Notes under the pieces: model-generated
The model's database searches: none
Seen by the model: the letters and a program-made list of their open reading frames with translations, nothing else
Told to the model about the DNA's origin: nothing
Shown: positions 7,226 to 15,311 of the stretch, in pieces
Layout: every line of letters starts with the position of its first letter
Numbering within the stretch: the stretch's first letter is position 1
NCBI GenBank assembly: GCA_024710445.1
Contig: JANJUT010000016.1
Coordinates: 1-25,319, forward strand
Direction: 5' to 3'
Length of the DNA stretch: 25,319 bases
Source: Thiobacillus sp.
GTDB lineage: Bacteria > Pseudomonadota > Gammaproteobacteria > Burkholderiales > Thiobacillaceae
Made by a program: the position numbers and the translations under genes

Positions 7226-8080
7226 TCAGGGGTTGTGCATCAGCGCCGCTTCGAGCGTGTTTTCCAGCAGGGTCGCTACCGTCATCGGCCCCACCCCGCC
7301 CGGCACCGGCGTAATCCAGCTTGCGCGGGCGGCCGCCGGTTCAAAATCGACATCGCCGACCAGTTTCCCGTCCGGCAGGCGGTTGATGCCGACGTCAATC
7401 ACGATTGCATCATCGCGTATCCAGTCGCCAGGAATCATGCGCGGGCGGCCCACACCTACCACCAGTATTTCGGCAGACCGCACAAAGTTTTCCAGATCAC
7501 GTGTGGCACTGTGACACACGGTAATGGTGCAACCCGCCAGCAGCAATTCCAGGCTCATCGGCCGGCCGACGATGTTCGATGCACCCACCATCACCGCATT
7601 CTTGCCGCGCAGTTCCTCACCCGTGGCGCGCAGCAGGGTCATGATGCCGCGCGGCGTGGAAGGACGAAGCGTCGGCATTTTGACCGCCAGCCGGCCGATG
7701 TTGTAGGGGTGGAAGCCATCGACATCCTTGTCCGGGCGTATGCACTCGATCACTGTCTCCGCATCGATATGCGCCGGCAGCGGCAACTGCACCAGAATGC
7801 CGTCGATGGCCGGATCGGCGTTCAGCGTGGCAATCAAGGCCAGCACCTGATCCTGGGTCGTTGAACCGGGCAGGTCGTGCGCCACGCTGGTCACCCCGGC
7901 ACGCTCGCACGCACGCTTCTTGTTGCGCACATATACGGCAGAAGCCGCATCGTCTCCCACCAGAATCACCGCCAGTCCGGGGCGGCGTTTGCCCTGCACC
8001 TCGCGCTCAGCCACCTTGTCGTGGATCACTGCAAGGATGGTGTCGGCCATGGCCTTACCGTCGAGAATACGTGCGCTCAT
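7226..8080 (-). CDS. folD: Bifunctional 5,10-methylenetetrahydrofolate dehydrogenase / methenyltetrahydrofolate cyclohydrolase
   Basis: A 284-residue FolD that interconverts methylene-, methenyl- and 10-formyl-tetrahydrofolate with NADP. It shows the substrate-site segment [12 protein letters not shown] with the catalytic Lys, the [13 protein letters not shown] signature, [13 protein letters not shown], the NADP-binding [15 protein letters not shown] and the C-terminal DVGIN and [13 protein letters not shown]. The ATG at 8080 begins the usual [11 protein letters not shown]-terminus; the upstream in-frame extension is not conserved-looking. It is divergent from the tRNA operon and converges on cbbY. 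Confidence 0.97.
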   Translation of the reverse strand: MSARILDGKAMADTILAVIHDKVAEREVQGKRRPGLAVILVGDDAASAVYVRNKKRACERAGVTSVAHDLPGSTTQDQVLALIATLNADPAIDGILVQLPLPAHIDAETVIECIRPDKDVDGFHPYNIGRLAVKMPTLRPSTPRGIMTLLRATGEELRGKNAVMVGASNIVGRPMSLELLLAGCTITVCHSATRDLENFVRSAEILVVGVGRPRMIPGDWIRDDAIVIDVGINRLPDGKLVGDVDFEPAAARASWITPVPGGVGPMTVATLLENTLEAALMHNP

Positions 8081-8143
8081 CAAGACCGTCCTGAAGCAAA
8101 AACACGATTTTCCCGGAAACAACCCCTTTTACTCAAGCTAAAA

Positions 8144-8173
8144 TTGACCACACCCACTTTGCCCATGTATAGT
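8144..8173 (+). promoter_or_regulatory. Sigma-70 promoter of the tRNA operon
   Basis: TTGACC (8144-8149) and TATAGT (8168-8173), separated by 18 bases, lie about 40 bases before the first tRNA. Both hexamers are close to consensus, as expected for stable RNA genes. Confidence 0.7.
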
Positions 8174-8215
8174 CTCGCTTCTCCGAAATGCAGCAGTTGT
8201 GCATAAATAGGATTT

Positions 8216-8292
8216 CGGGGTGTAGCGCAGCCCGGTAGCGCGCCTGCTTTGGGAGCAGGATGTCAGGAGTTCGAATCCCCTCACCCCGACCA
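8216..8292 (+). tRNA. tRNA-Pro (anticodon TGG)
   Basis: The acceptor stem CGGGGTG (8216-8222) pairs with CACCCCG (8282-8288). The discriminator is A and CCA is encoded (8290-8292). The anticodon arm CCTGC-TTTGGGA-GCAGG exposes TGG, and the T-loop is TTCGAAT. It is the first gene of a three-tRNA operon. Confidence 0.97.
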
Positions 8293-8327
8293 CCCCTAAA
8301 AGTGGATTTGCCCGAAATAGAATCACT

Positions 8328-8404
8328 CTGCCCGTAGCTCAACCGGATAGAGCACCAGCCTTCTAAGCTGGGGGTTACAGGTTCGATTCCTGTCGGGCAG
8401 GCCA
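8328..8404 (+). tRNA. tRNA-Arg (anticodon TCT)
   Basis: The acceptor stem CTGCCCG (8328-8334) pairs with CGGGCAG (8394-8400). The discriminator is G and CCA is encoded (8402-8404). The anticodon stem CCAGC/GCTGG encloses loop CTTCTAA, giving anticodon TCT for AGA/AGG codons. The T arm is ACAGG-TTCGATT-CCTGT. Confidence 0.96.
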
Positions 8405-8443
8405 AAAAGTTTTATCGTTGCCAGTATTCCTGGCGACACCAAT

Positions 8444-8520
8444 GGTGGACGTAGCTCAGTTGGTAGAGTCCAGGATTGTGATTCCTGTTGTCGTGGGTTC
8501 GAGCCCCATCGTCCACCCCA
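8444..8520 (+). tRNA. tRNA-His (anticodon GTG)
   Basis: The acceptor stem GTGGACG (8445-8451) pairs with CGTCCAC (8510-8516). The additional G at 8444 (position -1) faces discriminator C at 8517, the identity pair of histidine tRNA. CCA is encoded at 8518-8520. The anticodon loop ATTGTGA exposes GTG. Confidence 0.96.
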
Positions 8521-8537
8521 CTTATTTGCAGCATCCA

Positions 8538-8566
8538 ACAAAGCCCGCGCCAGACGCGGGCTTTGT
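8538..8566. terminator. Bidirectional terminator of the tRNA operon and the YchJ-like gene
   Basis: A perfect 12-bp stem joins ACAAAGCCCGCG (8538-8549) and CGCGGGCTTTGT (8555-8566), with a five-base loop. The plus-strand tRNA operon and the minus-strand ychJ-like gene converge on it. The stop codon of the latter overlaps the last stem base. Confidence 0.8.
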
Positions 8567-8949
8567 CATTCGTGAATGTCGCCCTCCATATACAGCCAGC
8601 GCCCGGCCATGCGCTCGAAACGGCTGGTTTCATGCAGTTTGAACGCACGGCCATTGAGTTTGTAGCGCGCAACGAACTCAACGGTGGCATGGTTGTCATC
8701 CAGCGGGGTATGCGCCTTGATCGCCAGGCCCAGCCACTGCGGACGGGGCGGTGTATCGAGTTCCATTCCCGCCGGGCGGGTGTCGGGATGCCAGGTCGCC
8801 AGCAGATAATCCTCCAGCCTCAACACGAAGGCACTGTAACGCGAGCGCATCAGGCTTTCGGCATCCGGGGCAGGCGCACCCGCATGCCAACGTCCACAGC
8901 AGGCTGCAGACGCCTGTCCCGATCCGCACGGGCACATCGCCGCGCTCAT
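8566..8949 (-). CDS. ychJ: YchJ-family protein with SEC-C motif
   Basis: This 127-residue protein has an N-terminal SEC-C zinc-binding motif (CPCGSGQASAACCG, residues about 6-19). The YchJ core follows, with SLMRSRYSAFVLRLEDYLLATWHP and, near the end, VEFVARYKLNGRAFKLHETSRFERMAGRWLY. The function of the family is not established. The ATG at 8949 is preferred over the upstream start because the conserved CPCGSG then lies at the N-terminus. That ATG also overlaps the stop of the esterase gene in an ATGA arrangement, which indicates translational coupling. Confidence 0.88.
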   Translation of the reverse strand: MSAAMCPCGSGQASAACCGRWHAGAPAPDAESLMRSRYSAFVLRLEDYLLATWHPDTRPAGMELDTPPRPQWLGLAIKAHTPLDDNHATVEFVARYKLNGRAFKLHETSRFERMAGRWLYMEGDIHE

Positions 8950-9572
8950 GGTTTGCTGGCCGGACAACGCAGCCTGGGCTGAATATAGGGCCACACGGCC
9001 TCAAGCATCCTGGCCTGGGCCTTTTCGTTGGGATGAATGCCGTCGGCCTGCATCAAGCCGGATTTGACACCCACACCACAGACAAAACACGGCACCCGAA
9101 CGATCTTCTCCTCGCGCGCCACGTCCACATACAGTTTGGCCACGGCGTCAGCGTAAGGCTTGCCGTAATTCGGCAGTACCGGCGCATCAAGCAGGACGAC
9201 CCAGGCCCCGGCCGACTTGGCCTGGCGGATCATCGCGAGCAGATTCTGCCGGATCACCACCGGCGGCGTGCCGCGCAAGGCATCATTGCCGCCCAGTTCG
9301 ATCAACACGCCTTGCGGTTGCTGACGATTCAGCGCAGGCTGCAGGCGCTGCAGGCCGTTCTGCGTGGTGTCGCCGCTCACGCTGGCATTGATCACACGCC
9401 AGTCTGATGCTTTTTGCTTCAGGCGCGCATCGAGCCGGTCCACCCAGCTTGAGCCATTTGTCAGACCGTAGCCGGAACTCAGGCTGTCGCCGACAATCAA
9501 CAATGAGCATTGGCTGGCCGCTGCCCATCCCGGCAGCCACAGCAACAGCAGCATCCACGCGCGATAATTCAT
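8946..9572 (-). CDS. tesA: Periplasmic GDSL esterase/lysophospholipase, TesA-like
   Basis: A 208-residue SGNH/GDSL hydrolase with a signal peptide (about residues 1-19, LLLLWLPGWAAA). Block I is VGDSLSSGYG (nucleophile Ser30), block II SGDTT (Gly67), block III GGNDALRG (Asn96) and block V DGIHPN (Asp177, His180). TesA-type enzymes cleave acyl-thioesters, aryl esters and lysophospholipids in the periplasm. AGGTGA precedes the ATG. The gene is divergent, at 30 bases, from the YbbA ABC gene, an arrangement also found in Escherichia coli. It is followed by the coupled ychJ-like gene. Confidence 0.93.
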   Translation of the reverse strand: MNYRAWMLLLLWLPGWAAASQCSLLIVGDSLSSGYGLTNGSSWVDRLDARLKQKASDWRVINASVSGDTTQNGLQRLQPALNRQQPQGVLIELGGNDALRGTPPVVIRQNLLAMIRQAKSAGAWVVLLDAPVLPNYGKPYADAVAKLYVDVAREEKIVRVPCFVCGVGVKSGLMQADGIHPNEKAQARMLEAVWPYIQPRLRCPASKP

Positions 9573-9602
9573 TCATTCACCTAAATTAACGAACCCACTT
9601 CA

Positions 9603-10337
9603 ATGACGCCCCCAGACAGCGCCCAGTTCCCCGCCAGCCCCGCCCGTGCATTGCCTGCGGGGAGTGCCGTTACCGCTCACGGCCTGTCGCAGCGCGTGTC
9701 GACGGCCGACGGCGCCCTCGCCATCCTCAGCGATGTTGAGCTTGACGTCAAAGCAGGCGAGATTCTTGCCATCACCGGTGCCTCGGGTTCTGGCAAATCC
9801 ACCTTGCTCGGGTTGCTGGCGGGGCTCGACCAGCCAAGTTCAGGTGAAATCGTCCTGCTGGGTGAACGACTCAACAAACTGGACGAAGATGCACGCGCCC
9901 GCCTGCGTGCCGGCCGCGTCGGATTCGTGTTCCAGTCATTTCAACTGTTACCCGCACTCACCGCGCTGGAAAACATCCTGCTGCCGCTGGAACTGGCCGG
10001 GCGTACCGACGCGCGCGAACGCGCCACGCACTGGCTTGATCGCGTCGGTCTCTCCGCACGCGCTGCCCACACCCCACGCCAGTTATCCGGCGGCGAGCAG
10101 CAGCGCATTGCCATCGCGCGTGCCTTCGCCACCGACCCGCAGATCCTGTTTGCCGACGAACCCACCGGCAACCTCGACGCCGACACGGGCGCGCGCATCA
10201 TCGAACTGTTGTTCGAGCTCAATGCCTCGGCCCACACCACCCTCATTCTGGTTACCCATGACGATGCGCTGGCGTCACGCTGCCAGCGCCGACTGCATCT
10301 GGTCGCCGGCCACGCCAGCGAGGTGGCCATCGCATGA
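9603..10337 (+). CDS. ybbA: ABC transporter ATP-binding protein, YbbA-like
   Basis: A 244-residue ATPase with Walker A GASGSGKST (residues 59-67), Q-loop VFQSFQLLP, signature LSGGEQQR, Walker B ILFADEPTGNLD and H-loop LVTHD. This is the LolD/MacB-type ABC class that works with FtsX-like permeases. The partner permease overlaps its stop by four bases. Together with the divergent esterase the arrangement matches tesA-ybbA-ybbP. The exported substrate is unknown. No clear ribosome binding site precedes the ATG at 9603, and the first 25 or so residues are Pro/Ala-rich, so a later start is possible. Confidence 0.93.
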   Translation: MTPPDSAQFPASPARALPAGSAVTAHGLSQRVSTADGALAILSDVELDVKAGEILAITGASGSGKSTLLGLLAGLDQPSSGEIVLLGERLNKLDEDARARLRAGRVGFVFQSFQLLPALTALENILLPLELAGRTDARERATHWLDRVGLSARAAHTPRQLSGGEQQRIAIARAFATDPQILFADEPTGNLDADTGARIIELLFELNASAHTTLILVTHDDALASRCQRRLHLVAGHASEVAIA

Positions 10338-12844
10338 GATTTCTACGGCTGGGCCTGTGGCTGTTGCGGCGCGAACGCCGCAGCGGCGAATGGCGCGTGC
10401 TGCTGCTGGCGCTGATTATCGGCGTCGGCAGCGTATCTACCACCGGTTTTCTCGGCGACCGCCTGAAGCGTGCCATGAGTGAGCAGGGGGCCAGTTTTCT
10501 GGGAGCCGACCTGCTGGTCACCAGCCCGCGTCCGATCGAATCCTGGCCCGCATTGAAATCCACCCGATCCGGAACCAGCGCGCTTGCCACCAGCTTGCTT
10601 TCAACAAGCCGAGCGCTCGAATTCCCCAGCATGCTCGCCAGGGGCGATGCCTTCCAGCTCGCCACCCTGCGTGCGGTCGATGCCGCCTATCCGCTGCGCG
10701 GCGTCGTACGGATCGCGTCTCAACCCTTCGCCGAGAGTTCGCCGCGCCCGGCACAGCCGCCGCCTGGCTCGATATATGTCGCGCCCGATCTGCTGCCGCT
10801 GCTGGCAGCCAACGTAGGCGACCAAGTGCAAATCGGCGAAGCCCGCTTCACCATCGCTGGTGTGGTGGCCGAAGAGCCGGGACAGCTCGGCGGTATGTTC
10901 GGATTTGCCCCACGTGTGTTCATGCGTGCCGACGAAGTCGAGCGCACCCGTGTGCTGCAACCGGGCAGCCGGGTGACCTATCTTTACCAGTTTGCAGGCG
11001 AATCCGACCAGCTCACGGCATTTGGCACCGCACTCAAACCCACGCTCGACAGCACCCAGCGCCTGATCGGTTCGCACGAAGGCGTCGAAACCCTGCGCGG
11101 CGCCTTCGCCAATGCCGACCGCTACATCCAGCTCACCGCGCTCATCAGCCTGCTGCTGTCGGTGGCCGCCATCGCCATCGCCGCCCATCGTCATGCGCTG
11201 CGCCACTACGATCAGGCCGCATTGATGCGCTGCTTCGGCGCCACCACCCCACAGCTGCGTGCACTCTATGCGTTCCAGTTGCTCACATTGGGAATCATCG
11301 GCAGCCTGATCGGCGTGGCCGTCGGCGCGATGATGCAGCAGGCGCTGGCCATTCTGGTCCTGCCCGATGCCGTTACCCGCCTGCCCTCGCTGGGTCTGAT
11401 GCCAGTCGGCGTCGCCATTGTCAGCGGCCTGCTGGCACTAGCGGGCGCCAGCCTGCCCGCACTGATGCGCCTGATCCGCGTGCCACCGCTACGCGTGCTG
11501 CGGCGTGACCTGCCGCCGCTGCCGCTGGGCTCCTGGATCAGCGCCGCCGTCAGCGGCTCGGCGCTGCTGCTGCTGATTGCCTGGTATGCAGGCGACGCCA
11601 GACTGGTCGGCGTGTTCGTCGGCGCGCTCGCAGGGCTCGTCGTGGTATTGCTCCTGCTGGCCCGGCTGGCACTGCTTGGCGGCCGCGGCGTTCAGAAAAT
11701 GTCGCACGGCCCGGTGCGCTTCGGCCTCGCCCAACTGCTGCGCCACCGCTTCGACAGCACGCTGCAGCTTGGCGCCTTCACCCTGGCGCTGTTTCTGGTG
11801 GCCCTGCTCGCGCTGGTGCGCGGCGACCTCATCGCAGGCTGGCGCCAGCAGCTGCCGCCGGAAGCACCCAATTATTTTCTGGTGAATATCGCGCCGCACC
11901 AGCAGGCGCCCGTGGCCGACTACCTGTCGGAGCATCAACTTAAAGCCTCGGCACTCTACCCCATGGTACGCGGCCGCCTCACCACCAGGAACGGCGAGCC
12001 CATCGCATCCACCCTGTCGCCGGAATCGCGCGACAGCAACACGCTGCGACGCGAACTCAACCTCACCTGGACTGCCACCCTGCCCGCCAACAATACCGTG
12101 CTGGCCGGACACTGGCACGGCAGCCGCAGCACCGCAGAGATCTCGGTCGAATCCGGCATGGCCGAGCGGCTCGATCTTGCCGTAGGCGACACGCTCGGCT
12201 TCCAGATCGGCGACCAGACACTCAGCGCGCGCATCACCAGCATCCGCAGCGTGAAGTGGGATTCGATGCAGCCCAATTTCTTCGTCATCTTCTCGCCCGG
12301 GCAGCTCGATGCCCTGCCCGCAGCGGCCATCGCCAGCGTCTACGTTCCGCCCGGCGCATCCGGCATGCTGCCCGGCTTTGTCAAAACCTTTCCCGGCGTC
12401 ACCGTACTCGCACTCGACAAACTCATCGCCAATATCGAAGCTGTATTCGCCCAGATCATCGGTGCGATTCAACTGCTGCTGGGATTTTTGCTCGCGGCCG
12501 GAATGGCTGTCGTCATCGCCACGCTGCTGGCCAGCCTCGACGCACGGCAACAGGAAGCTGTCCTGCTGCGAACGCTCGGCGCCCAGCGTGCCTATCTGGC
12601 CAAAAGCCTGTGGAGCGAATTTCTCGCTCTGGGGCTGCTGGCCGGCCTGCTCGCCAGCGCCTGTGCCGAAATTGCCATGGCACTGATTTCAGACCGGTTG
12701 TTCGAACTGCCTGCCCGTCTGCACCCCTGGTTATGGCTTGCACTGCCACTGGCAGGTGCACTGCTGGTCGGGATGAGCGGCTGGCTCACCACCCGGCATA
12801 TCACCCACGTGCCGCCGATGCAGTCGATACGGGCATTGAATTGA
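10334..12844 (+). CDS. ybbP: FtsX-like ABC transporter permease, YbbP-like
   Basis: An 836-residue integral membrane protein with the typical length and layout of YbbP. It has one N-terminal membrane segment (about 20-38), a periplasmic domain (about 40-255), a group of segments between about 260 and 500 including two FtsX cores, a second periplasmic domain (about 500-700) and three C-terminal segments (about 705-822). The N-terminal LRLGLWLLRRERRSGEWRVLLLALI and the FtsX-like DQAALMRCFGAT and QEAVLLRTLGAQ repeats are clear. The ATG overlaps the ybbA stop (ATGA). Such permeases act as mechanotransmission exporters rather than simple channels; the cargo is not known. Confidence 0.93.
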   Translation: MRFLRLGLWLLRRERRSGEWRVLLLALIIGVGSVSTTGFLGDRLKRAMSEQGASFLGADLLVTSPRPIESWPALKSTRSGTSALATSLLSTSRALEFPSMLARGDAFQLATLRAVDAAYPLRGVVRIASQPFAESSPRPAQPPPGSIYVAPDLLPLLAANVGDQVQIGEARFTIAGVVAEEPGQLGGMFGFAPRVFMRADEVERTRVLQPGSRVTYLYQFAGESDQLTAFGTALKPTLDSTQRLIGSHEGVETLRGAFANADRYIQLTALISLLLSVAAIAIAAHRHALRHYDQAALMRCFGATTPQLRALYAFQLLTLGIIGSLIGVAVGAMMQQALAILVLPDAVTRLPSLGLMPVGVAIVSGLLALAGASLPALMRLIRVPPLRVLRRDLPPLPLGSWISAAVSGSALLLLIAWYAGDARLVGVFVGALAGLVVVLLLLARLALLGGRGVQKMSHGPVRFGLAQLLRHRFDSTLQLGAFTLALFLVALLALVRGDLIAGWRQQLPPEAPNYFLVNIAPHQQAPVADYLSEHQLKASALYPMVRGRLTTRNGEPIASTLSPESRDSNTLRRELNLTWTATLPANNTVLAGHWHGSRSTAEISVESGMAERLDLAVGDTLGFQIGDQTLSARITSIRSVKWDSMQPNFFVIFSPGQLDALPAAAIASVYVPPGASGMLPGFVKTFPGVTVLALDKLIANIEAVFAQIIGAIQLLLGFLLAAGMAVVIATLLASLDARQQEAVLLRTLGAQRAYLAKSLWSEFLALGLLAGLLASACAEIAMALISDRLFELPARLHPWLWLALPLAGALLVGMSGWLTTRHITHVPPMQSIRALN

Positions 12845-13078
12845 ATGGCCATCAGGCCGGCAATCGCAGCTGCGGTCTTTCAATAACCCGTTCACTATCC
12901 GCATTGCCTCATAGTGGGTCCGGAAAAACTGGGGGATAATCAGCCTGCCAGTCGTAGTCTCGTGGCCAAATCAAGCACGACCAACCGATTAACCGCTGCA
13001 AAAAAAAACGGCCATTACGGCCGCCACTCCCGGCCCCATGACCCCACGGAATTTCCAACTCACCGTTAGCCCATCAAA
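12845..13078. other. Intergenic region without a supported gene
   Basis: This 234-base stretch has no convincing reading frame. Visible elements are a weak inverted repeat CACTAT (12893-12898) and ATAGTG (12911-12916), the palindrome CGCAGCTGCG just after ybbP, a -10-like GATAAT near 12935 without a good -35, and a run of nine A residues followed by a short CGGCC dyad before the next gene. It probably holds the ybbP transcript end and the promoter of the next gene. Confidence 0.5.
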
Positions 13079-13498
13079 ATGAGCGCCCACATAAATATTA
13101 CCGACTATGAATCCCTGTTGTCAGCGGCAAGGCAACAGGCCGAACCGCAGCGTCTGCTGTTCGTGTTCTTGAAGGCCTCCCTGCCGGAACAACATACCAA
13201 AGAAGATGTGAGCCGCTTTCATGCGGGCAAGGGCGGCGCATTGCGCCCCATCATGGTCGTTGATAAAACGCTGGACGAACTGGGCAGTTTTTCGGATCTG
13301 GCGGCTGAATCCGAAAAGATGGAACAGGACTGGCAAATCGTGTTGATCGCCGCGCTTTCCGGTAAAAATGGAATCGCGCCGAATTCCAGTGAAGCGGAAC
13401 TGCCCCTCAAGATGATGATACAAACCGTGGAAAACGGGGGGGACCTGTCGAGATATCTGGCCTTTGACAGGAATGGCGTACTCGTACATTTCAGCTAG
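13079..13498 (+). CDS. Uncharacterised conserved-type protein
   Basis: A 139-residue soluble protein without signal peptide or membrane segment. It opens with ITDYESLLSAARQQAEPQRLLFVFLKASLP. In the middle it has GKGGALRPIMVVDKTLDELGSFSDL, and later DWQIVLIAALSGKNGIAPNSSEAELPLKMMIQTVENG. From memory, similar proteins occur widely in betaproteobacteria and some database entries label them a ribonucleotide reductase subunit; nothing in the sequence supports that name. Reductase motifs are absent and the length is far too short. It stands alone and converges on the ZIP transporter gene. No clear ribosome binding site precedes the ATG. Confidence 0.8.
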   Translation: MSAHINITDYESLLSAARQQAEPQRLLFVFLKASLPEQHTKEDVSRFHAGKGGALRPIMVVDKTLDELGSFSDLAAESEKMEQDWQIVLIAALSGKNGIAPNSSEAELPLKMMIQTVENGGDLSRYLAFDRNGVLVHFS

Positions 13499-13552
13499 CC
13501 AGATTCAATTCCGCCAGCGAGTGCGCCGCAGACGCGACGCCCGGCAGCATCT

Positions 13553-14275
13553 TCAGGCTGCGCGAATCAGCATGTCGCCAAACAGCGCCACGCCAAAACC
13601 GGCCACCGCGCCCAGCGGCGGGGCCCAATGCCTGTTCAGCCGGGACTGCGGCGCGATGTCCTGAAAAATCAGATAGAGAATCCCGCCCGAAGCAAACAAC
13701 ATGATCGCGCCCAGCACGGCCGGATGGCCTGACAGGAAAAAATAACCCAGCAAGCCAGCCACCGGCCCGATCGCCACAAGCGACCACATGATGAGCAAGG
13801 TGCGGCGGGCGCTTCTCCGTTTGAGCGCATGCAGTTCCCGGAATGCATTGAAACCCTCGGGCAGGTTTTGCAAACCCACCAGCAGCGCCAGCAATGGCGC
13901 GACCGGCGATCCCAGCGCCACCAGACCGCCGAGCGCAATGGCCTCCGGTACATAATCCAGCAGCATGCCCATCACCTGCGGCACTTCGCGGCGACGCAGG
14001 CCGAGTGCGCGCTCGATCAGGAAGAACGACAGCCCGCCCAGCAGCAGAATGGGGATGGCCAGCAAGGAACCCTGCATGCTGGCAACACCTTCCGGCACCA
14101 GCACCACCGCAACCGCACCGAGCAGAATGCCGCCGCCGAGCGCGATCAGAAAGTGGCGAAGCTCCTGCTCCAGCCACCTGGCCCGGATATGTTCAAAGCT
14201 GGCAATGTAACCGCCCAGCGGAATACAGCTGCCGGCGACAACAGTAACAAACAGGATGGCGGCAATTTCGTTCAC
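13553..14275 (-). CDS. ZIP-family metal cation transporter
   Basis: A 240-residue polytopic inner-membrane protein with about eight membrane segments, the normal size of bacterial ZIP transporters. The metal-pathway helices show DYVPEAIALGG and GLQNLPEGFNAFRE, corresponding to the family's conserved helices 4 and 5 with the Pro-Glu-Gly motif. A short charged loop (LHALKRRSARR) follows. ZIP proteins take up zinc or other divalent metals into the cytoplasm; the metal cannot be told from sequence. Several His residues common in the first half of the helix 4 and 5 motifs are replaced here by other residues, so metal preference may differ from ZupT. The start codon is GTG. Confidence 0.88.
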   Translation of the reverse strand: MNEIAAILFVTVVAGSCIPLGGYIASFEHIRARWLEQELRHFLIALGGGILLGAVAVVLVPEGVASMQGSLLAIPILLLGGLSFFLIERALGLRRREVPQVMGMLLDYVPEAIALGGLVALGSPVAPLLALLVGLQNLPEGFNAFRELHALKRRSARRTLLIMWSLVAIGPVAGLLGYFFLSGHPAVLGAIMLFASGGILYLIFQDIAPQSRLNRHWAPPLGAVAGFGVALFGDMLIRAA

Positions 14276-14301
14276 AGTGATTCGTATTTATCCGGAATGC
14301 C

Positions 14302-15048
14302 TCACCGGTGCACCCGCCCCGATGCCGGCTGCAAATCAGTGCTCACGGCCTCGCGCTTGTCGAACACAAAGCAATCGCCGTTGTAGTGCGCGCCACCAAC
14401 CTCCTCGAAATATTTGAGAATGCCGCCTTCGAGCTGATACACATGTTCGATACCGGCTGCCTTCATGTGTATGGCGGCTTTCTCGCAGCGGATTCCGCCG
14501 GTGCAGAATGACACCACGGTTTTCCCGGCGTAGTCGTCGCGGTGTGCAGCCAGCAGGGACGGAAATTCACTGAACACACCGATGTTGTAATCGACCGCAT
14601 TGGCGAAGGTGCCAGCCGCCACTTCATAGTCGTTGCGGGTGTCGAGCATGACCACCGGGCGACCTTCATCATCGGTCCCCCGATCCAGCCACGTTTTCAG
14701 CGTGGTCGCCGCCACGGCTGGTGCGCGCGCCGCTTCCGGACGGATCAGCGGATGTTTCATGGTGATGATTTCTTTTTTCAGGCGCACCCGCATGCGCTTG
14801 AATGGCTGCTCACTGGAGAGACTTTCCTTGGGTTGCAGGTCGGCCAGGCGCGCGTCGGCCCGCAGATGCGCCACGATGGCATCGATTGCCTCGCGTGTGC
14901 CTGCCAGGAAGACATTGATGCCCTCCGGGGCAAGCAGGATGGTGCCTTTCAGCCCCAGTTCCCCGCAACGCGAAGTCAAGCCGGCCTGAAGCGACTCACG
15001 ATCGCTCAGCGTGACAAACTTGTAGCAGGAAATATTAACGGTTGGCAC
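14302..15048 (-). CDS. trhO: tRNA uridine(34) 5-hydroxylase, rhodanese-like TrhO
   Basis: A 248-residue protein of the TrhO (YceA) family, which makes 5-hydroxyuridine at tRNA wobble position 34 in an oxygen-dependent way. The N-terminal half has [20 protein letters not shown]. The C-terminal rhodanese domain has [32 protein letters not shown], the active-site loop [18 protein letters not shown] with catalytic Cys, and [16 protein letters not shown]. The GTG at 15048 is chosen because AAAGGG (15060-15055) lies six bases upstream and the protein then begins with the usual VNISCYKFV region. It is monocistronic and divergent from the MscS-tail ORF. Confidence 0.93.
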   Translation of the reverse strand: MPTVNISCYKFVTLSDRESLQAGLTSRCGELGLKGTILLAPEGINVFLAGTREAIDAIVAHLRADARLADLQPKESLSSEQPFKRMRVRLKKEIITMKHPLIRPEAARAPAVAATTLKTWLDRGTDDEGRPVVMLDTRNDYEVAAGTFANAVDYNIGVFSEFPSLLAAHRDDYAGKTVVSFCTGGIRCEKAAIHMKAAGIEHVYQLEGGILKYFEEVGGAHYNGDCFVFDKREAVSTDLQPASGRVHR

Positions 15049-15170
15049 AGCAAACCCTTTCAGCAAGACAGCATTATCCCGGAAACCGTTCTGGCCGAAT
15101 CAATACAAAGCAGTTCTGCCCGGCCGGTGGGTTTGATACCCTTCCGGATTCCCCAGCCATTTCGCGAATC

Positions 15171-15311
15171 ATGGACAAGCATTTTCAAATACTGGAACAC
15201 CCCCGGGAAACTGCAATCGACGTTACCCGGGCGATTCTGAAGGCCTTCCGTACACACGGCATCAGCATTCCCTTCCCGCAACGCGAAGTGCACCTGCTGA
15301 GCGCGCCATGA
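15171..15311 (+). pseudogene. 46-residue ORF resembling the C-terminal tail of an MscS-type channel
   Basis: The ORF encodes 46 residues. The last 25 or so (ILKAFRTHGISIPFPQREVHLL) strongly resemble the C-terminal end of small-conductance mechanosensitive channels, where the motif GI-IPFPQ-V-L closes the cytoplasmic domain. No membrane segments or upper cytoplasmic domain are present; complete MscS proteins are about 280 residues. Its TGA overlaps the ATG of the methyltransferase gene (ATGA at 15308). The fragment may be a decayed remnant kept as a translational coupling element, or a real small protein. No clear ribosome binding site precedes the ATG. Confidence 0.55.

Noticed and set aside
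8216..8520. tRNA cluster as an integration site
   Set aside because: No integrase gene or repeated tRNA 3' end was seen nearby; the flanking genes are ordinary conserved genes.
11489..12550. 353-codon minus-strand open frame opposite the YbbP permease
   Set aside because: Low-complexity antisense translation with no recognisable motif; the plus-strand permease is continuous and conserved.
13079..13498. Ribonucleotide reductase subunit
   Set aside because: The name is attached to similar proteins in some annotations, but the protein is 139 residues long and has no reductase motif.
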